Of a stretch of DNA of 38,668 nucleotides, positions 16,138-23,229 are shown in pieces. How positions within the stretch are numbered: the first letter of the stretch is position 1; every line of letters begins with the position of its first letter. The notes beneath the pieces are model-generated. The model did no database searches. It saw only the letters and a program-made list of their open reading frames with translations, and had not been told where the DNA came from. A program made the position numbers and the translations under genes. Source of the DNA: an uncultured Clostridia bacterium (GTDB lineage Bacteria; Bacillota; Clostridia; TANB77; CAG-508); assembly GCA_948976265.1 (NCBI GenBank), contig CARFUA010000011.1, positions 1 through 38,668 on the forward strand, given 5' to 3'.

Positions 16138-16989
16138 ATGTTATTTAATCATAAAGTAAAAGCCTATGCTTTTGTTGGACCATCTGGCACAGGAAAAAGC
16201 TACAGAGCGCAAATGATAGCAAGTGAACAAGGCATAAAATATATTATTGATGATGGGTTGCTGGTTAATGAGAATGAAGTTTTGGCAGGAATTTCAGCCA
16301 AAAAGGCACCAACTAAAGTAGAAACAGTTCGTAATGCTATTTTTTATAGTGAAGATAAACGAAAAGAAATGCAAGCAGCCATTAAAAAATATAAACCAGA
16401 TAAAATATTGATTTTGGGGACCTCAGATGAAATGGTCAACAAAATTGCAGATAGCCTACAAATTGGACCAATTTTAGGTACAACTTATATCACAGATGTA
16501 GCAACACCAGAAGAAATGGAAATGGCTAAAAGTATTCGAGTTACCCAAGGAAAACATGTTATTCCTGTGCCAACGTTTGCGATTAAAAAGGATTTTTCAG
16601 GTTATTTACTAGACCCACTTCAAATATTTAAGTCAAAGGGGAAAGGAAATAAACCGTATATTGCAGAAAAATCAATTATTCGACCGACTTTTAGTTATAT
16701 GGGAAATTTTAAAATATCAGATACAGTATTTAAACAGATTATTGATTTAGTGGCTGAGAAAACAGAGTGTGTATATAAAGTGCATCGAAGTATTATTAAA
16801 AAACATGAGGGAGTAGAGGATGGGATTTATCTTTATATTGAGGTGATTTTAGAAGTAGGCTATAATGTTTCAGAAGCAATTCAAACTTTAAAATCAAGGA
16901 TTGTGAAAGATATTGAACACTTGACTTCCATGAATGTACTTAGCACAGATATTGTTGCGAAAGGAATTCATGTGAATAATGAAAATTAA
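16138..16989 (+). CDS. P-loop protein fused to an Asp23/Gls24-type domain
   Basis: A protein of 283 residues starting at ATG 16138 behind AAAGGAAGGGG; ATG 16108 upstream lacks a site. The N-terminal half has Walker A GPSGTGKS (about 14-21) in a kinase-like fold: IIDDGLLV follows, then KPDKILILGTSDE. The C-terminal part (about 215-283), with HRSIIKKHEGVEDGIYLYIEV and DIVAKGIHV, resembles the Asp23/Gls24 cell-envelope stress domain. The combination suggests nucleotide-dependent sensing at the cell surface or in the cytosol. It lies 15 bases before cmk, in the same run of genes. Confidence 0.7.
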   Translation: MLFNHKVKAYAFVGPSGTGKSYRAQMIASEQGIKYIIDDGLLVNENEVLAGISAKKAPTKVETVRNAIFYSEDKRKEMQAAIKKYKPDKILILGTSDEMVNKIADSLQIGPILGTTYITDVATPEEMEMAKSIRVTQGKHVIPVPTFAIKKDFSGYLLDPLQIFKSKGKGNKPYIAEKSIIRPTFSYMGNFKISDTVFKQIIDLVAEKTECVYKVHRSIIKKHEGVEDGIYLYIEVILEVGYNVSEAIQTLKSRIVKDIEHLTSMNVLSTDIVAKGIHVNNEN

Positions 16990-17004
16990 AAAAGGAGAAA
17001 GAAA

Positions 17005-17673
17005 ATGTCATTTGTTGTAGCGATTGATGGACCAGCAGGAACGGGAAAAGGAACTGTTACGAAAATTATTGCAGAAGATTTAGGGTTGGTATATATTGAT
17101 ACAGGAGCGATGTATCGATGTGTTGCTTTGGAGGCAATGAAAAGACAAGTAGAACCAGAGGAAAGTACGGAATTATTCGAGATATTGGACAGCATAGAGA
17201 TTGCATTTAAGAAAAATGGTATGTTGCAAGAAACTTGGCTAAATGGGGAAAATGTTTCGAATGAAATCAGAAGTGCGATGATTGATGCAAAAGTCGATAA
17301 ATTTGCTGCTTTAAAATGTGTCAGAGATAAAATGACACCATTACAAAGAAAAATGGGAGAAACTAGTAAAATTATCATCGAAGGAAGAGATTGTGGAACG
17401 GTTATTTTTCCAGATGCAGATGTAAAAATTTATTTGGATTGTTCAATGGAGGAAAGAGCCAATAGACGCTATAAACAATATTTGGAAAAAGGCATAAAAG
17501 CAACGTATGAAGAAGTTTTGGAGAATATAAAGCAAAGATATAAAATAGAGACGCAAAGAGAAATTGCGCCTTTGAGAAAAGCAGAAGATGCGATTTTAGT
17601 GGATTCCACAAAACTGACGATAGAAGAAGTCGTGGCAGAAATAGAGAAAATTATAAATGAAAAGGTGAGTTAG
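17005..17673 (+). CDS. cmk: Cytidylate kinase
   Basis: It phosphorylates CMP and dCMP. A protein of 222 residues with the P-loop GPAGTGKGT (residues 8-16), DTGAMYRCVAL (about 33-43) and IIEGRDCGTVIFPDADVKIYLD (about 125-146), all diagnostic of Cmk. The ATG at 17005 follows AAAAGGAGAAAG. It comes 15 bases after the P-loop/Asp23 gene; with pyrF and a Nudix gene upstream this stretch is pyrimidine-centred. The stop codon overlaps its terminator stem. Confidence 0.97.
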   Translation: MSFVVAIDGPAGTGKGTVTKIIAEDLGLVYIDTGAMYRCVALEAMKRQVEPEESTELFEILDSIEIAFKKNGMLQETWLNGENVSNEIRSAMIDAKVDKFAALKCVRDKMTPLQRKMGETSKIIIEGRDCGTVIFPDADVKIYLDCSMEERANRRYKQYLEKGIKATYEEVLENIKQRYKIETQREIAPLRKAEDAILVDSTKLTIEEVVAEIEKIINEKVS

Positions 17674-17695
17674 GATAAAATGTCCTCACCTTTTA
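17661..17695 (+). terminator. Intrinsic terminator overlapping the end of cmk
   Basis: AAAGGTGAG (from 17661) pairs with CTCACCTTT (from 17685), followed by a T-rich tract. The cmk stop codon lies in the loop. Confidence 0.8.
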
Positions 17696-17717
17696 TTATA
17701 TCATATTTATATGATTA

Positions 17718-17753
17718 TGTCAACTTGACAAAATGCTAAAAGTATGATATAGA
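17718..17753 (+). promoter_or_regulatory. Palindromic promoter 3
   Basis: TGTCAA (17718-17723), C, TTGACA (17725-17730), a 17-bp spacer with TATG before the -10, and TATAGA at 17748-17753. It is the weakest -10 of the four such promoters. Confidence 0.7.
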
Positions 17754-17799
17754 AAAATAATGAAATATTGAATATAAAATGAATGCAAGGAGGAAAATT

Positions 17800-18351
17800 A
17801 TGAATTTAGCAGAAAAGGCCTTGGCAGTTGTTGAGGAAAGGCGGGAAGCTTTTGTAAAAAAAGTATTTCAAGATTTTATTGAAAGAGCTTTTGCTGAAAA
17901 ATTGAATACTTTACAAGAATGGAACGGCGAAGCCAGCATTTCGATTAATGAAATTGGATTTGAGAGAGAGATTATAGAGGAGGGGAAAAGGCTAGGCTAT
18001 TTAATCATTAAAGAGGCGGATAAGAAGATGCGGATTTATATACCGGAAAAAGGGTCGCCAGCGCAAGACAGGCTGTTTGAGTTTAATATTAGCTTGTGTG
18101 AGAGAAGAGCAAAAGCAGAAGAACAGCTCCAGAAGAATTGTATAGAAGTCCATGAAAAGATAAAAGAAGGAGATTTTAGATTGGAATATTGTAGTGTTGC
18201 GAAAAGGAAGTTTATTGTAAAAGTCGAAGAATCAACGTATGATAAGACCCAATTTTTTAAAGAAAAGGTGGAATACTTCATGAAAGAAAGCGGTTTTTGT
18301 GAAGTAAGATTTGCTAAAGGGGAATGGCATTTGTATTCTCTGAAACATTAG
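17800..18351 (+). CDS. Unknown soluble protein with triplet CGG codons
   Basis: A protein of 183 residues starting at ATG 17800 behind AAGGAGG; the in-frame ATG at 17779 has no site. It is charged and mixed alpha/beta in look, with a helical N-terminus (EERREAFVKKVFQDFIERAF) and no membrane segment. I recognise no family. Unlike the core genes it uses in-frame CGG twice as normal triplets (in ERREAF and in KKMRIYI), and also more AGG and GGG codons than its neighbours. That base use suggests recent acquisition or a different selection on codons. It is transcribed from palindromic promoter 3 and followed by its own terminator. Confidence 0.75.
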   Translation: MNLAEKALAVVEERREAFVKKVFQDFIERAFAEKLNTLQEWNGEASISINEIGFEREIIEEGKRLGYLIIKEADKKMRIYIPEKGSPAQDRLFEFNISLCERRAKAEEQLQKNCIEVHEKIKEGDFRLEYCSVAKRKFIVKVEESTYDKTQFFKEKVEYFMKESGFCEVRFAKGEWHLYSLKH

Positions 18352-18360
18352 CAACCAGGA

Positions 18361-18396
18361 AGCAGATACGAGGAAATTTGAGTATCTGCTTTTTGC
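18361..18396 (+). terminator. Intrinsic terminator
   Basis: AGCAGATAC (18361-18369) pairs with GTATCTGCT (18382-18390) and is followed by T5. Confidence 0.85.
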
Positions 18397-18419
18397 TATA
18401 GATTAAGTGGAGGTGAGAA

Positions 18420-18984
18420 ATGAAAAAAGTTTTGTTGTTGCATGGTTATAATGGAATTCCACCAATGTTTTATTGGATAAAGCAGAAACTTGAAAAATTA
18501 GAATATACAGTTATTATGCTGGATTTACCAACACAGGAAGGCGTAAGATATTGTATTTGGAAACAAGAATTTGAGAAGATCAAAGAAAATCTTAGAGAAG
18601 AAGTAATTTTAATTGCGCATTCTATACGGAAATCCATTTCTAATAAAATATTTAAAGGAAAAAAATTTGAATGTAAAATTATATATTGGACTTGCTGGAT
18701 TTAGTGACATATACAAAAAAGAGGGGAGAGAGGATTTATATGAAGCAGTCAAGAATATGAATCCATCCCAAGAAGAAATCGATTATTTTGTCCAAAACGT
18801 AAAAAAAAGGTATTGTATTTATAGTGATAATGACCATATTGTGCCGTTTTTTATTTTGCAAAAACATGTAAAAAATATAGATGCGATTGGCTATAGGATT
18901 CCCAATATAGGGCATATGGGAAGGAAAAGTAATTTGAAAGAAATACCAGAAGTTTTGGAGATTATCAAGGAAAATAGAATATAA
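18420..18984 (+). CDS. Alpha/beta hydrolase (RBBP9/YdeN-like), needs +1 recoding at CGGA (18627)
   Basis: The first frame starts at ATG 18420 behind GGAGGTGA and reads VLLLHGYNG, then VILIAHSI, and is then lost in a frame that stops at 18703. The +1 frame continues NPFLIKYL to 18984. Reading CGGA 18627-18630 as Gly gives AHSIG, the nucleophile elbow with Ser68, then YSDNDHIVP (Asp) and IGHMG (His), so the full catalytic triad is present in a 187-residue protein. This is the usual length and layout of the small serine-hydrolase family of RBBP9/YdeN. The substrate is unknown. The two halves alone would be inactive. Confidence 0.85.
18627..18630 (+). other. CGGA quadruplet: +1 recoding site in the alpha/beta hydrolase
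   Basis: The CGG in frame ATA-CGG is followed by A. Dropping the C makes the Gly that closes the GxSxG-type elbow. The +1 frame is blocked by TAA at 18610-18612, so the shift must lie after it. Confidence 0.85.
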
Positions 18985-18987
18985 TAA

Positions 18988-19015
18988 AAGAGGTGCAATT
19001 TGCACCTCTTGTTTG
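18988..19015. terminator. Bidirectional terminator between convergent genes
   Basis: AAGAGGTGCA (18988-18997) pairs with TGCACCTCTT (19001-19010) around a 3-base loop. A T-rich tract follows on the plus strand. It also lies downstream of rpsI on the minus strand. Confidence 0.85.
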
Positions 19016-19054
19016 TTTTTAAAATTTAAAATATTGAATCCAGCAGAAAAATTT

Positions 19055-19456
19055 CTATCTTTTTGAAAATTGAGGAGCTTTTCTAGCTTTCTTCAATCCA
19101 TATTTCTTTCTTTCTTTCATACGAGGATCTCTTGTTAAGAATCCAGCATGTTTTAAATTTGGACGTAATTCAGAATTTGCTTCGCATAATGCTCTTGCAA
19201 TTCCGTGTCTGATTGCTCCTGCTTGACCAGTAAATCCACCACCAGCTACAGTACAAATAACATCATATTTTCCAGCTGTATTGGTTACAGCAAATGGTTG
19301 ATTTACAATAACTTTTAATATTTCAGTTCCAAAATATTCGCCTAAATCTTTTCCATTTACAGTTATTTTTCCAGTTCCTGCCATTAATCTAACGCGAGCA
19401 ATTGATTTTTTTCTACGACCAGTTCCTAAAAATACTATATTTTCTTTTTTTGCCAT
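19055..19456 (-). CDS. rpsI: Small ribosomal subunit protein uS9
   Basis: A protein of 133 residues with GTGRRKKSIARVRL near the N-terminus, the central GGGFTGQAGAIRHGIARAL and the basic C-terminus RDPRMKERKKYGLKKARKAPQFSKR, which reaches the P-site tRNA. It starts right after rplM with one base between them, in the usual rplM-rpsI order. Its ribosome site overlaps the end of rplM (GGAGGTAAAATA). Confidence 0.98.
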   Translation of the reverse strand: MAKKENIVFLGTGRRKKSIARVRLMAGTGKITVNGKDLGEYFGTEILKVIVNQPFAVTNTAGKYDVICTVAGGGFTGQAGAIRHGIARALCEANSELRPNLKHAGFLTRDPRMKERKKYGLKKARKAPQFSKR

Positions 19457-19457
19457 A

Positions 19458-19895
19458 TTATTTTACCTCCCAAACTTCTGGTTTTTGAGCAATATTTTCA
19501 TGTTCACTACCTGCATAAACTCGAACATGTGTGATTTGTTTTCTACCAAGTTTTGTATGAGGTAACATTCCTTTAACAGCTATATACATTGCTCTTTCTG
19601 GCTTTGTATCCATCATCACACGAGCAGTGGTTTCTTTCATACCACCAATGTATCCAGAGTGATGTCTATAAACTTTTTGATCTAATTTATGACCTGTGAA
19701 AACAGCGTCTTTACAATTTATAATAATAACATAATCTCCACAATCCGCATTTGGTGTGAAAGTTGGTTTATGTTTTCCACGTAATAATTTAGCAGCTTCT
19801 GTAGCAGTTCTACCAAGAGGACGATTTGCCGCATCAATTACGTACCATTTTTTTTCGATTTCGCCTTTTTTTGGGCTATAAGTAGTATTATTCAT
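19458..19895 (-). CDS. rplM: Large ribosomal subunit protein uL13
   Basis: A protein of 145 residues with KKWYVIDAANRPLGRTATEAAKLLRGKHKP and YRHHSGYIGGMKE, the uL13 signature stretches. I chose ATG 19895, giving MNNTTYSPKKGE, because GGAGGG lies about 10 bases upstream. A longer frame to 19919 begins at TTG and covers that site. It forms an operon with rpsI behind a long structured leader. Confidence 0.97.
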   Translation of the reverse strand: MNNTTYSPKKGEIEKKWYVIDAANRPLGRTATEAAKLLRGKHKPTFTPNADCGDYVIIINCKDAVFTGHKLDQKVYRHHSGYIGGMKETTARVMMDTKPERAMYIAVKGMLPHTKLGRKQITHVRVYAGSEHENIAQKPEVWEVK

Positions 19896-19924
19896 GGTAA
19901 AATATACCCTCCATTTCAAATTTT

Positions 19925-20075
19925 TTATTCTTTTATCTTAAAAAATTTTAAGTTGCTAAGACAGAAAATTTTTAAGATTCTCATGATTTATAATAGTTTT
20001 TCTATATTAAAATAATTTTAATCTACCGGGGAGAAGATGAAAATTATTTTAAACCTATTATAAATTGCTTTACTA
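19925..20075 (-). promoter_or_regulatory. Structured rplM leader (probable L13-type leader)
   Basis: On the minus strand, TTAAAATAATTTT pairs with AAAATTATTTTAA around a 20-base loop containing TCTCCCCGG. A second long stem (AATCTTAAAAATTTT with its complement) lies just before the ribosome site. Such structured leaders often mediate ribosomal-protein autoregulation in Bacillota; I cannot confirm a family match by eye. Confidence 0.5.
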
Positions 20076-20104
20076 TTTTAATATAGTTTTGGTAAAAAGT
20101 CAAG
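20076..20104 (-). promoter_or_regulatory. rplM-rpsI promoter
   Basis: Minus strand: TTGACT (plus 20099-20104), 17 bp, TAAAAT (plus 20076-20081). Confidence 0.7.
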
Positions 20105-20122
20105 TAATTTGGAGAAAAAACT

Positions 20123-20151
20123 TGCCTAAATTTTTATTTTATGCTAATATA
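20123..20151 (+). promoter_or_regulatory. Promoter of the membrane coiled-coil gene
   Basis: TTGCCT at 20123-20128, a 17-bp spacer and TAATAT at 20146-20151. It diverges from the rplM promoter. The leader has the inverted repeat ACATG/CATGT. Confidence 0.55.
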
Positions 20152-20237
20152 ATATAGTAACATGTTAATTTTAGTTTCATGTGGCTAAAGATAATTGCCA
20201 CAAAACACACTATTAATAAAGAAAGGAAGGATAAAGC

Positions 20238-20879
20238 ATGAGACAAGAAAGCAAAAACAACATCCAAAAAAAGAAGGAACGGAAAGGGACTGAAAAATGT
20301 ATAGAAAAATACATATGTGTAGTAGGTGTTTTCTGTTTGGTTGCTATTTCGTTTCTTGTAGGATTTACTGCTGGACAAAAAATGAAAATATCAAGAGTAG
20401 AGTCTGAAATGGAAACGATAAAACGGACAACCAAGGTTAAAGTAAAAAGGATACAGCAGAAAGTCGAAGCCCAAAAAGAAGAAGTACAGCAGGAAGCCAA
20501 TGACAAGATTGAAGTATTTGAACAGCAAATACTGAAGAAGTATGATGAAAAAAAGTATAAGCTAATTGAAAAGTGCTTAAAAGTTCATAAAGGACAAAAA
20601 GTGCAATTTACTTTAGCGGAATTGAAACTAGATAGTGTGGATATTCCATATTTAGATCCACAGGATGAGTCTATAAATGAACAAAAAGTTTTAAGCTATT
20701 TAGAGGAATGGAAAGAAATCATTGAAAAGTATCCTCTGTCATTAGATATTAATTTTGTGGTCATTCATCGCTTAGAAGTTCTTGAAGAAGATTTTAAAAA
20801 CAAGATTTCAGTGGAGACTTTTGAAAAGATTTGGGCATTAAAAGAACAGTGCGAGAAAAATAATGCTATTTGGGAATAA
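20238..20879 (+). CDS. Membrane-anchored coiled-coil protein, unknown, with triplet CGG codons
   Basis: A protein of 213 residues. The N-terminus is very basic (about 1-25), then one membrane segment at about 31-53 (ICVVGVFCLVAISFLVGF), then a Lys/Gln/Glu coiled coil at about 58-110, then a globular end. The ATG at 20238 follows AAAGGAAGG. I recognise no family. It has two in-frame CGG-A codons (in KKERKG and IKRTTK) that must be read as ordinary triplets, because a +1 shift at either hits a stop within a few codons. Codon use is therefore unlike that of the core genes. Expected topology: N-in with the coiled coil outside. Confidence 0.75.
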   Translation: MRQESKNNIQKKKERKGTEKCIEKYICVVGVFCLVAISFLVGFTAGQKMKISRVESEMETIKRTTKVKVKRIQQKVEAQKEEVQQEANDKIEVFEQQILKKYDEKKYKLIEKCLKVHKGQKVQFTLAELKLDSVDIPYLDPQDESINEQKVLSYLEEWKEIIEKYPLSLDINFVVIHRLEVLEEDFKNKISVETFEKIWALKEQCEKNNAIWE

Positions 20880-20895
20880 ATAATTATAGTGTGTT

Positions 20896-20937
20896 AAAAA
20901 AAGACTTGTGTCAGATGATGATGCAGGTCTTTTTTTA
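20896..20937 (+). terminator. Intrinsic terminator
   Basis: AAAAAAAGACTTG pairs with CAGGTCTTTTTTT, the stem lying between about 20896 and 20937. It ends the membrane coiled-coil gene before the infC operon promoter. Confidence 0.8.
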
Positions 20938-20964
20938 AATCTGTGGGAAAATTGCAAAAATTAC

Positions 20965-20993
20965 TTGACAAATCAATTAGCACGTGCTAAAAT
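20965..20993 (+). promoter_or_regulatory. infC operon promoter with a 14-bp palindrome in the spacer
   Basis: TTGACA at 20965-20970, a 17-bp spacer and TAAAAT at 20988-20993. The perfect palindrome TTAGCACGTGCTAA (20977-20990) lies between and overlaps the -10. Its arms resemble CIRCE arms without the nine-base gap, so it is a candidate operator. Confidence 0.75.
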
Positions 20994-20994
20994 A

Positions 20995-21119
20995 ATAATG
21001 TTCTTAAGAAGAAGTATCCACTTCTCACCTTATGCCAACAAGGTTGTAAGGTTAAAATACCAATTTTATATTGCTATTTTATTGTGGATTTGACTTTTTT
21101 AAGAAAGTCATTTTTTTTA
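20995..21119 (+). promoter_or_regulatory. L20-type leader of the infC operon
   Basis: The leader contains AAGAAG/CTTCTCACCTT and AAGGTTGTAAGGTT segments that resemble the conserved L20 leader of Bacillota, in which uL20 (RplT) represses its own operon. It ends in a terminator: GACTTT (21092-21097) pairs with AAAGTC (21104-21109), then T8, immediately before the infC ribosome site. This supports transcriptional attenuation. Confidence 0.75.
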
Positions 21120-21135
21120 TTGATGGAGGTGTTTT

Positions 21136-21648
21136 ATTATAAAACAAGAATTGCCGATTAACAGACAAATCAAAGCAAAAGAAGTTCAATTAATTGGAGC
21201 AGACGGAGACAAAAAGGATGTAATGCCTTTTGAAAAGGCTTTAGAGCTTGCAGAAGAACAAGACATGGATTTAGTTCTAGTCGCACCAAATGCTAAGCCA
21301 GTGGTTTGTAAGATTATGAACTATGGCAAATACAAATTTGAACAAGCCAAAAAAGAGAAAGAAGCCAGAAAAAATCAAAAAGCAGTTGAATTAAAAGAGA
21401 TTAGAGTTTCAACCAATATTGGGGACCATGATTTTGAATTCAAAAGTAAAAATGCAAGAAAATTTTTGGAATCTGGCAATAAAGTAAAACTTTCATTAAG
21501 ATTTCGAGGAAGAGAAATGAATAACATGAAAATTGGAGAAGCGGTATTAAATAAGTTTATCGAAGATTTATCCGATCTTGCAACAGTGGAAAAAAGACCA
21601 TTATTGGAAGGGAAAACAATGTTTGTTATACTAACAAAAAATAAATAA
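21136..21648 (+). CDS. infC: Translation initiation factor IF-3 (ATT start)
   Basis: IF-3 keeps ribosomal subunits apart and proofreads initiation. The core begins PINRQIKAKEVQLIGADG and ends EGKTMFVILTKNK. There is no ATG near the start. GGAGGTG at 21125-21131 is followed at normal spacing by ATT (21136) and ATA (21139), with TTG only at 21151. Because IF-3 genes commonly start with AUU to allow autoregulation, I choose ATT 21136 (170 residues); ATA 21139 is the alternative. First gene of infC-rpmI-rplT. Confidence 0.95.
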   Translation: MIKQELPINRQIKAKEVQLIGADGDKKDVMPFEKALELAEEQDMDLVLVAPNAKPVVCKIMNYGKYKFEQAKKEKEARKNQKAVELKEIRVSTNIGDHDFEFKSKNARKFLESGNKVKLSLRFRGREMNNMKIGEAVLNKFIEDLSDLATVEKRPLLEGKTMFVILTKNK

Positions 21649-21671
21649 TAATAGAAGGGGGTAGTTAGAAA

Positions 21672-21878
21672 ATGCCAAAATTAAAAACAAACAAAGCAGC
21701 TAGTAAAAGATACAGATTTACAGGTAAAGACAAAATAAAAAGAACCAAAGCTAACAGAAGACATCGTCTAGCAACAAAAACAAAAAGAACAAAACTAACC
21801 GCTAGAGTTCAAAATGGAATTGCAGATAAATCCTGCGAAAATACAATTAAAAAATTATTACCTTATGGTAGCAAGTAG
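21672..21878 (+). CDS. rpmI: Large ribosomal subunit protein bL35
   Basis: A protein of 68 residues with MPKLKTNKAASKRYRFTG and the basic RRHRLATKTKRTK stretch, which is diagnostic. It starts behind GAAGGGGGTAG and lies 23 bases after infC. Confidence 0.97.
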   Translation: MPKLKTNKAASKRYRFTGKDKIKRTKANRRHRLATKTKRTKLTARVQNGIADKSCENTIKKLLPYGSK

Positions 21879-21908
21879 AAAGTATAAGGAAAGGAAGGAT
21901 ATAAAAAA

Positions 21909-22259
21909 ATGGCAAGAGTAAAAACAGCGAGAACAACAAGAGCAAGACACAAAAAAGTATTAAAACAAGCAAAAGGTTACTTTGGCGCAAAACGTTACAG
22001 ATACAGAATGGCAAAACAAGCCGTTATGAAATCTGGAATGTATGCCTATGTAGGAAGAAAAGATAAAAAATCAAATTTCAGAAAGTTATGGATTACGCGT
22101 ATTAATGCGGCTGCAAGAATGAATGGTTTGACATATAGCAAATTAATTTCAGGATTAAAAAAAGCAAATGTTACCATTAATAGAAAGATGTTAGCAGAGA
22201 TTGCGGTAACAGACGAAAAAGCTTTTGCAGAGATTGCAGAAATTGCAAAAAAAGCATAA
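21909..22259 (+). CDS. rplT: Large ribosomal subunit protein uL20
   Basis: A protein of 116 residues with MARVKTARTTRARHKKVLKQAKGY, YRYRMAKQAVMKSG and RRLWITRINAAAR-type sequence (here RKLWITRINAAARMNGL), diagnostic of uL20. It is an assembly protein and the probable regulator that binds the L20 leader upstream of infC. Last gene of the operon. Confidence 0.98.
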   Translation: MARVKTARTTRARHKKVLKQAKGYFGAKRYRYRMAKQAVMKSGMYAYVGRKDKKSNFRKLWITRINAAARMNGLTYSKLISGLKKANVTINRKMLAEIAVTDEKAFAEIAEIAKKA

Positions 22260-22277
22260 TTTTAATAATTTTGGGGG

Positions 22278-22307
22278 GAATTCAAGTATCAAGCTTGAAT
22301 TCTTTTG
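22278..22307 (+). terminator. Intrinsic terminator of infC-rpmI-rplT
   Basis: GAATTCAAG (22278-22286) pairs with CTTGAATTC (22294-22302), then T4. Confidence 0.8.
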
Positions 22308-22346
22308 CATTTGGGGGCAAATTTTTAGATAGGAGGAAGTTTAGAG

Positions 22347-22988
22347 ATGTTTGAATTTGTTCTCAATTTTTTATTTCCGCCAGCTTGTAGTGTTTGTGGA
22401 AAAATTGACAAAAATTGGCTTTGTGCAAAATGCCAAAAAAGAGTAGAGCGATTGGAAAAATCTTGTGTGGTGCAAATTGAGAATAGGAAATATGAGAAAT
22501 TATGCTATCTTTTTCAGTATGAAAGTTTGGTGCGTAAATTAATTTTACGTTATAAATTTTCAAATAAAGCATATTTGAATCATTTTTTTGCGAATCGAAT
22601 TGTGGCAAATGAAAAGAATTGTGAGATTTTAAAAGAATATGATATGATAATTCCTGTGCCGATGCATCCGAAAAAAAAGCAGAAGCGAGGTTATAATCAG
22701 ACAGAATTGGTGGCAAATGAATTAGAAAAAAGTCTGGCAATTCCAGCAAGAAAAGATATTTTGTTGAAAGTTGTCAATACAACAACACAAAGCAAATTGA
22801 GTGGAAAAGCAAGGCAGACGAATATTCAACATGCATTTTTTATTAAGAAGGATGTTGAAGTGGAAGGTAAAAAAATCATTTTGTTGGATGATATTTATAC
22901 AACAGGAGCTACTTCAGAAGAATGTGGAAAAGTTTTGAAAGAGGCAGGCGCAAAGGAAATTTTGGTATTGGTACTGGCTAAGGATTGA
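22347..22988 (+). CDS. comF: ComF-type phosphoribosyltransferase-fold protein
   Basis: A protein of 213 residues. The N-terminus has two Cys pairs (CSVCG, CAKC), a probable zinc ribbon. The middle has MIIPVPMHPKKKQKRGYNQTE, and the PRPP loop KIILLDDIYTTGAT (about 176-189) follows. ComF takes part in DNA uptake for transformation in Gram-positives. Start ATG 22347 follows AGGAGG. It ends with TGA, so UGA is a stop here. No other competence gene is nearby. Confidence 0.9.
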   Translation: MFEFVLNFLFPPACSVCGKIDKNWLCAKCQKRVERLEKSCVVQIENRKYEKLCYLFQYESLVRKLILRYKFSNKAYLNHFFANRIVANEKNCEILKEYDMIIPVPMHPKKKQKRGYNQTELVANELEKSLAIPARKDILLKVVNTTTQSKLSGKARQTNIQHAFFIKKDVEVEGKKIILLDDIYTTGATSEECGKVLKEAGAKEILVLVLAKD

Positions 22989-23035
22989 GGTTGTCATAAA
23001 CAAAGGTTTAAGATGATATATTTGTCACAGAAATA

Positions 23036-23064
23036 TTGACAAGGTAAATATATATCGGTATAAT
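23036..23064 (+). promoter_or_regulatory. Promoter of the KAP-NTPase gene
   Basis: TTGACA at 23036-23041, a 17-bp spacer and TATAAT at 23059-23064. The long leader (about 160 bases) contains a 6-codon minigene at about 23131 (ATG GCT AAA AAG GAA GGA TAA). I see no other structure in it. Confidence 0.75.
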
Positions 23065-23229
23065 AATAAAAAAATTAGCTGAACGATTATTTTGTCAAAT
23101 AGACTATTATCAGCGATTAATAGGAAGATAATGGCTAAAAAGGAAGGATAAGAAAATTCGAAACAATGAAATAAAATTACCGAAAGTGGAAAAAATAATA
23201 CAAAAATACGAATAGAAAAAGGAGAAACA

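Noticed and set aside
20908..21093. 61-codon plus-strand ORF upstream of infC
   Set aside because: It runs through an intrinsic terminator, a promoter and the L20 leader and has no ribosome site.
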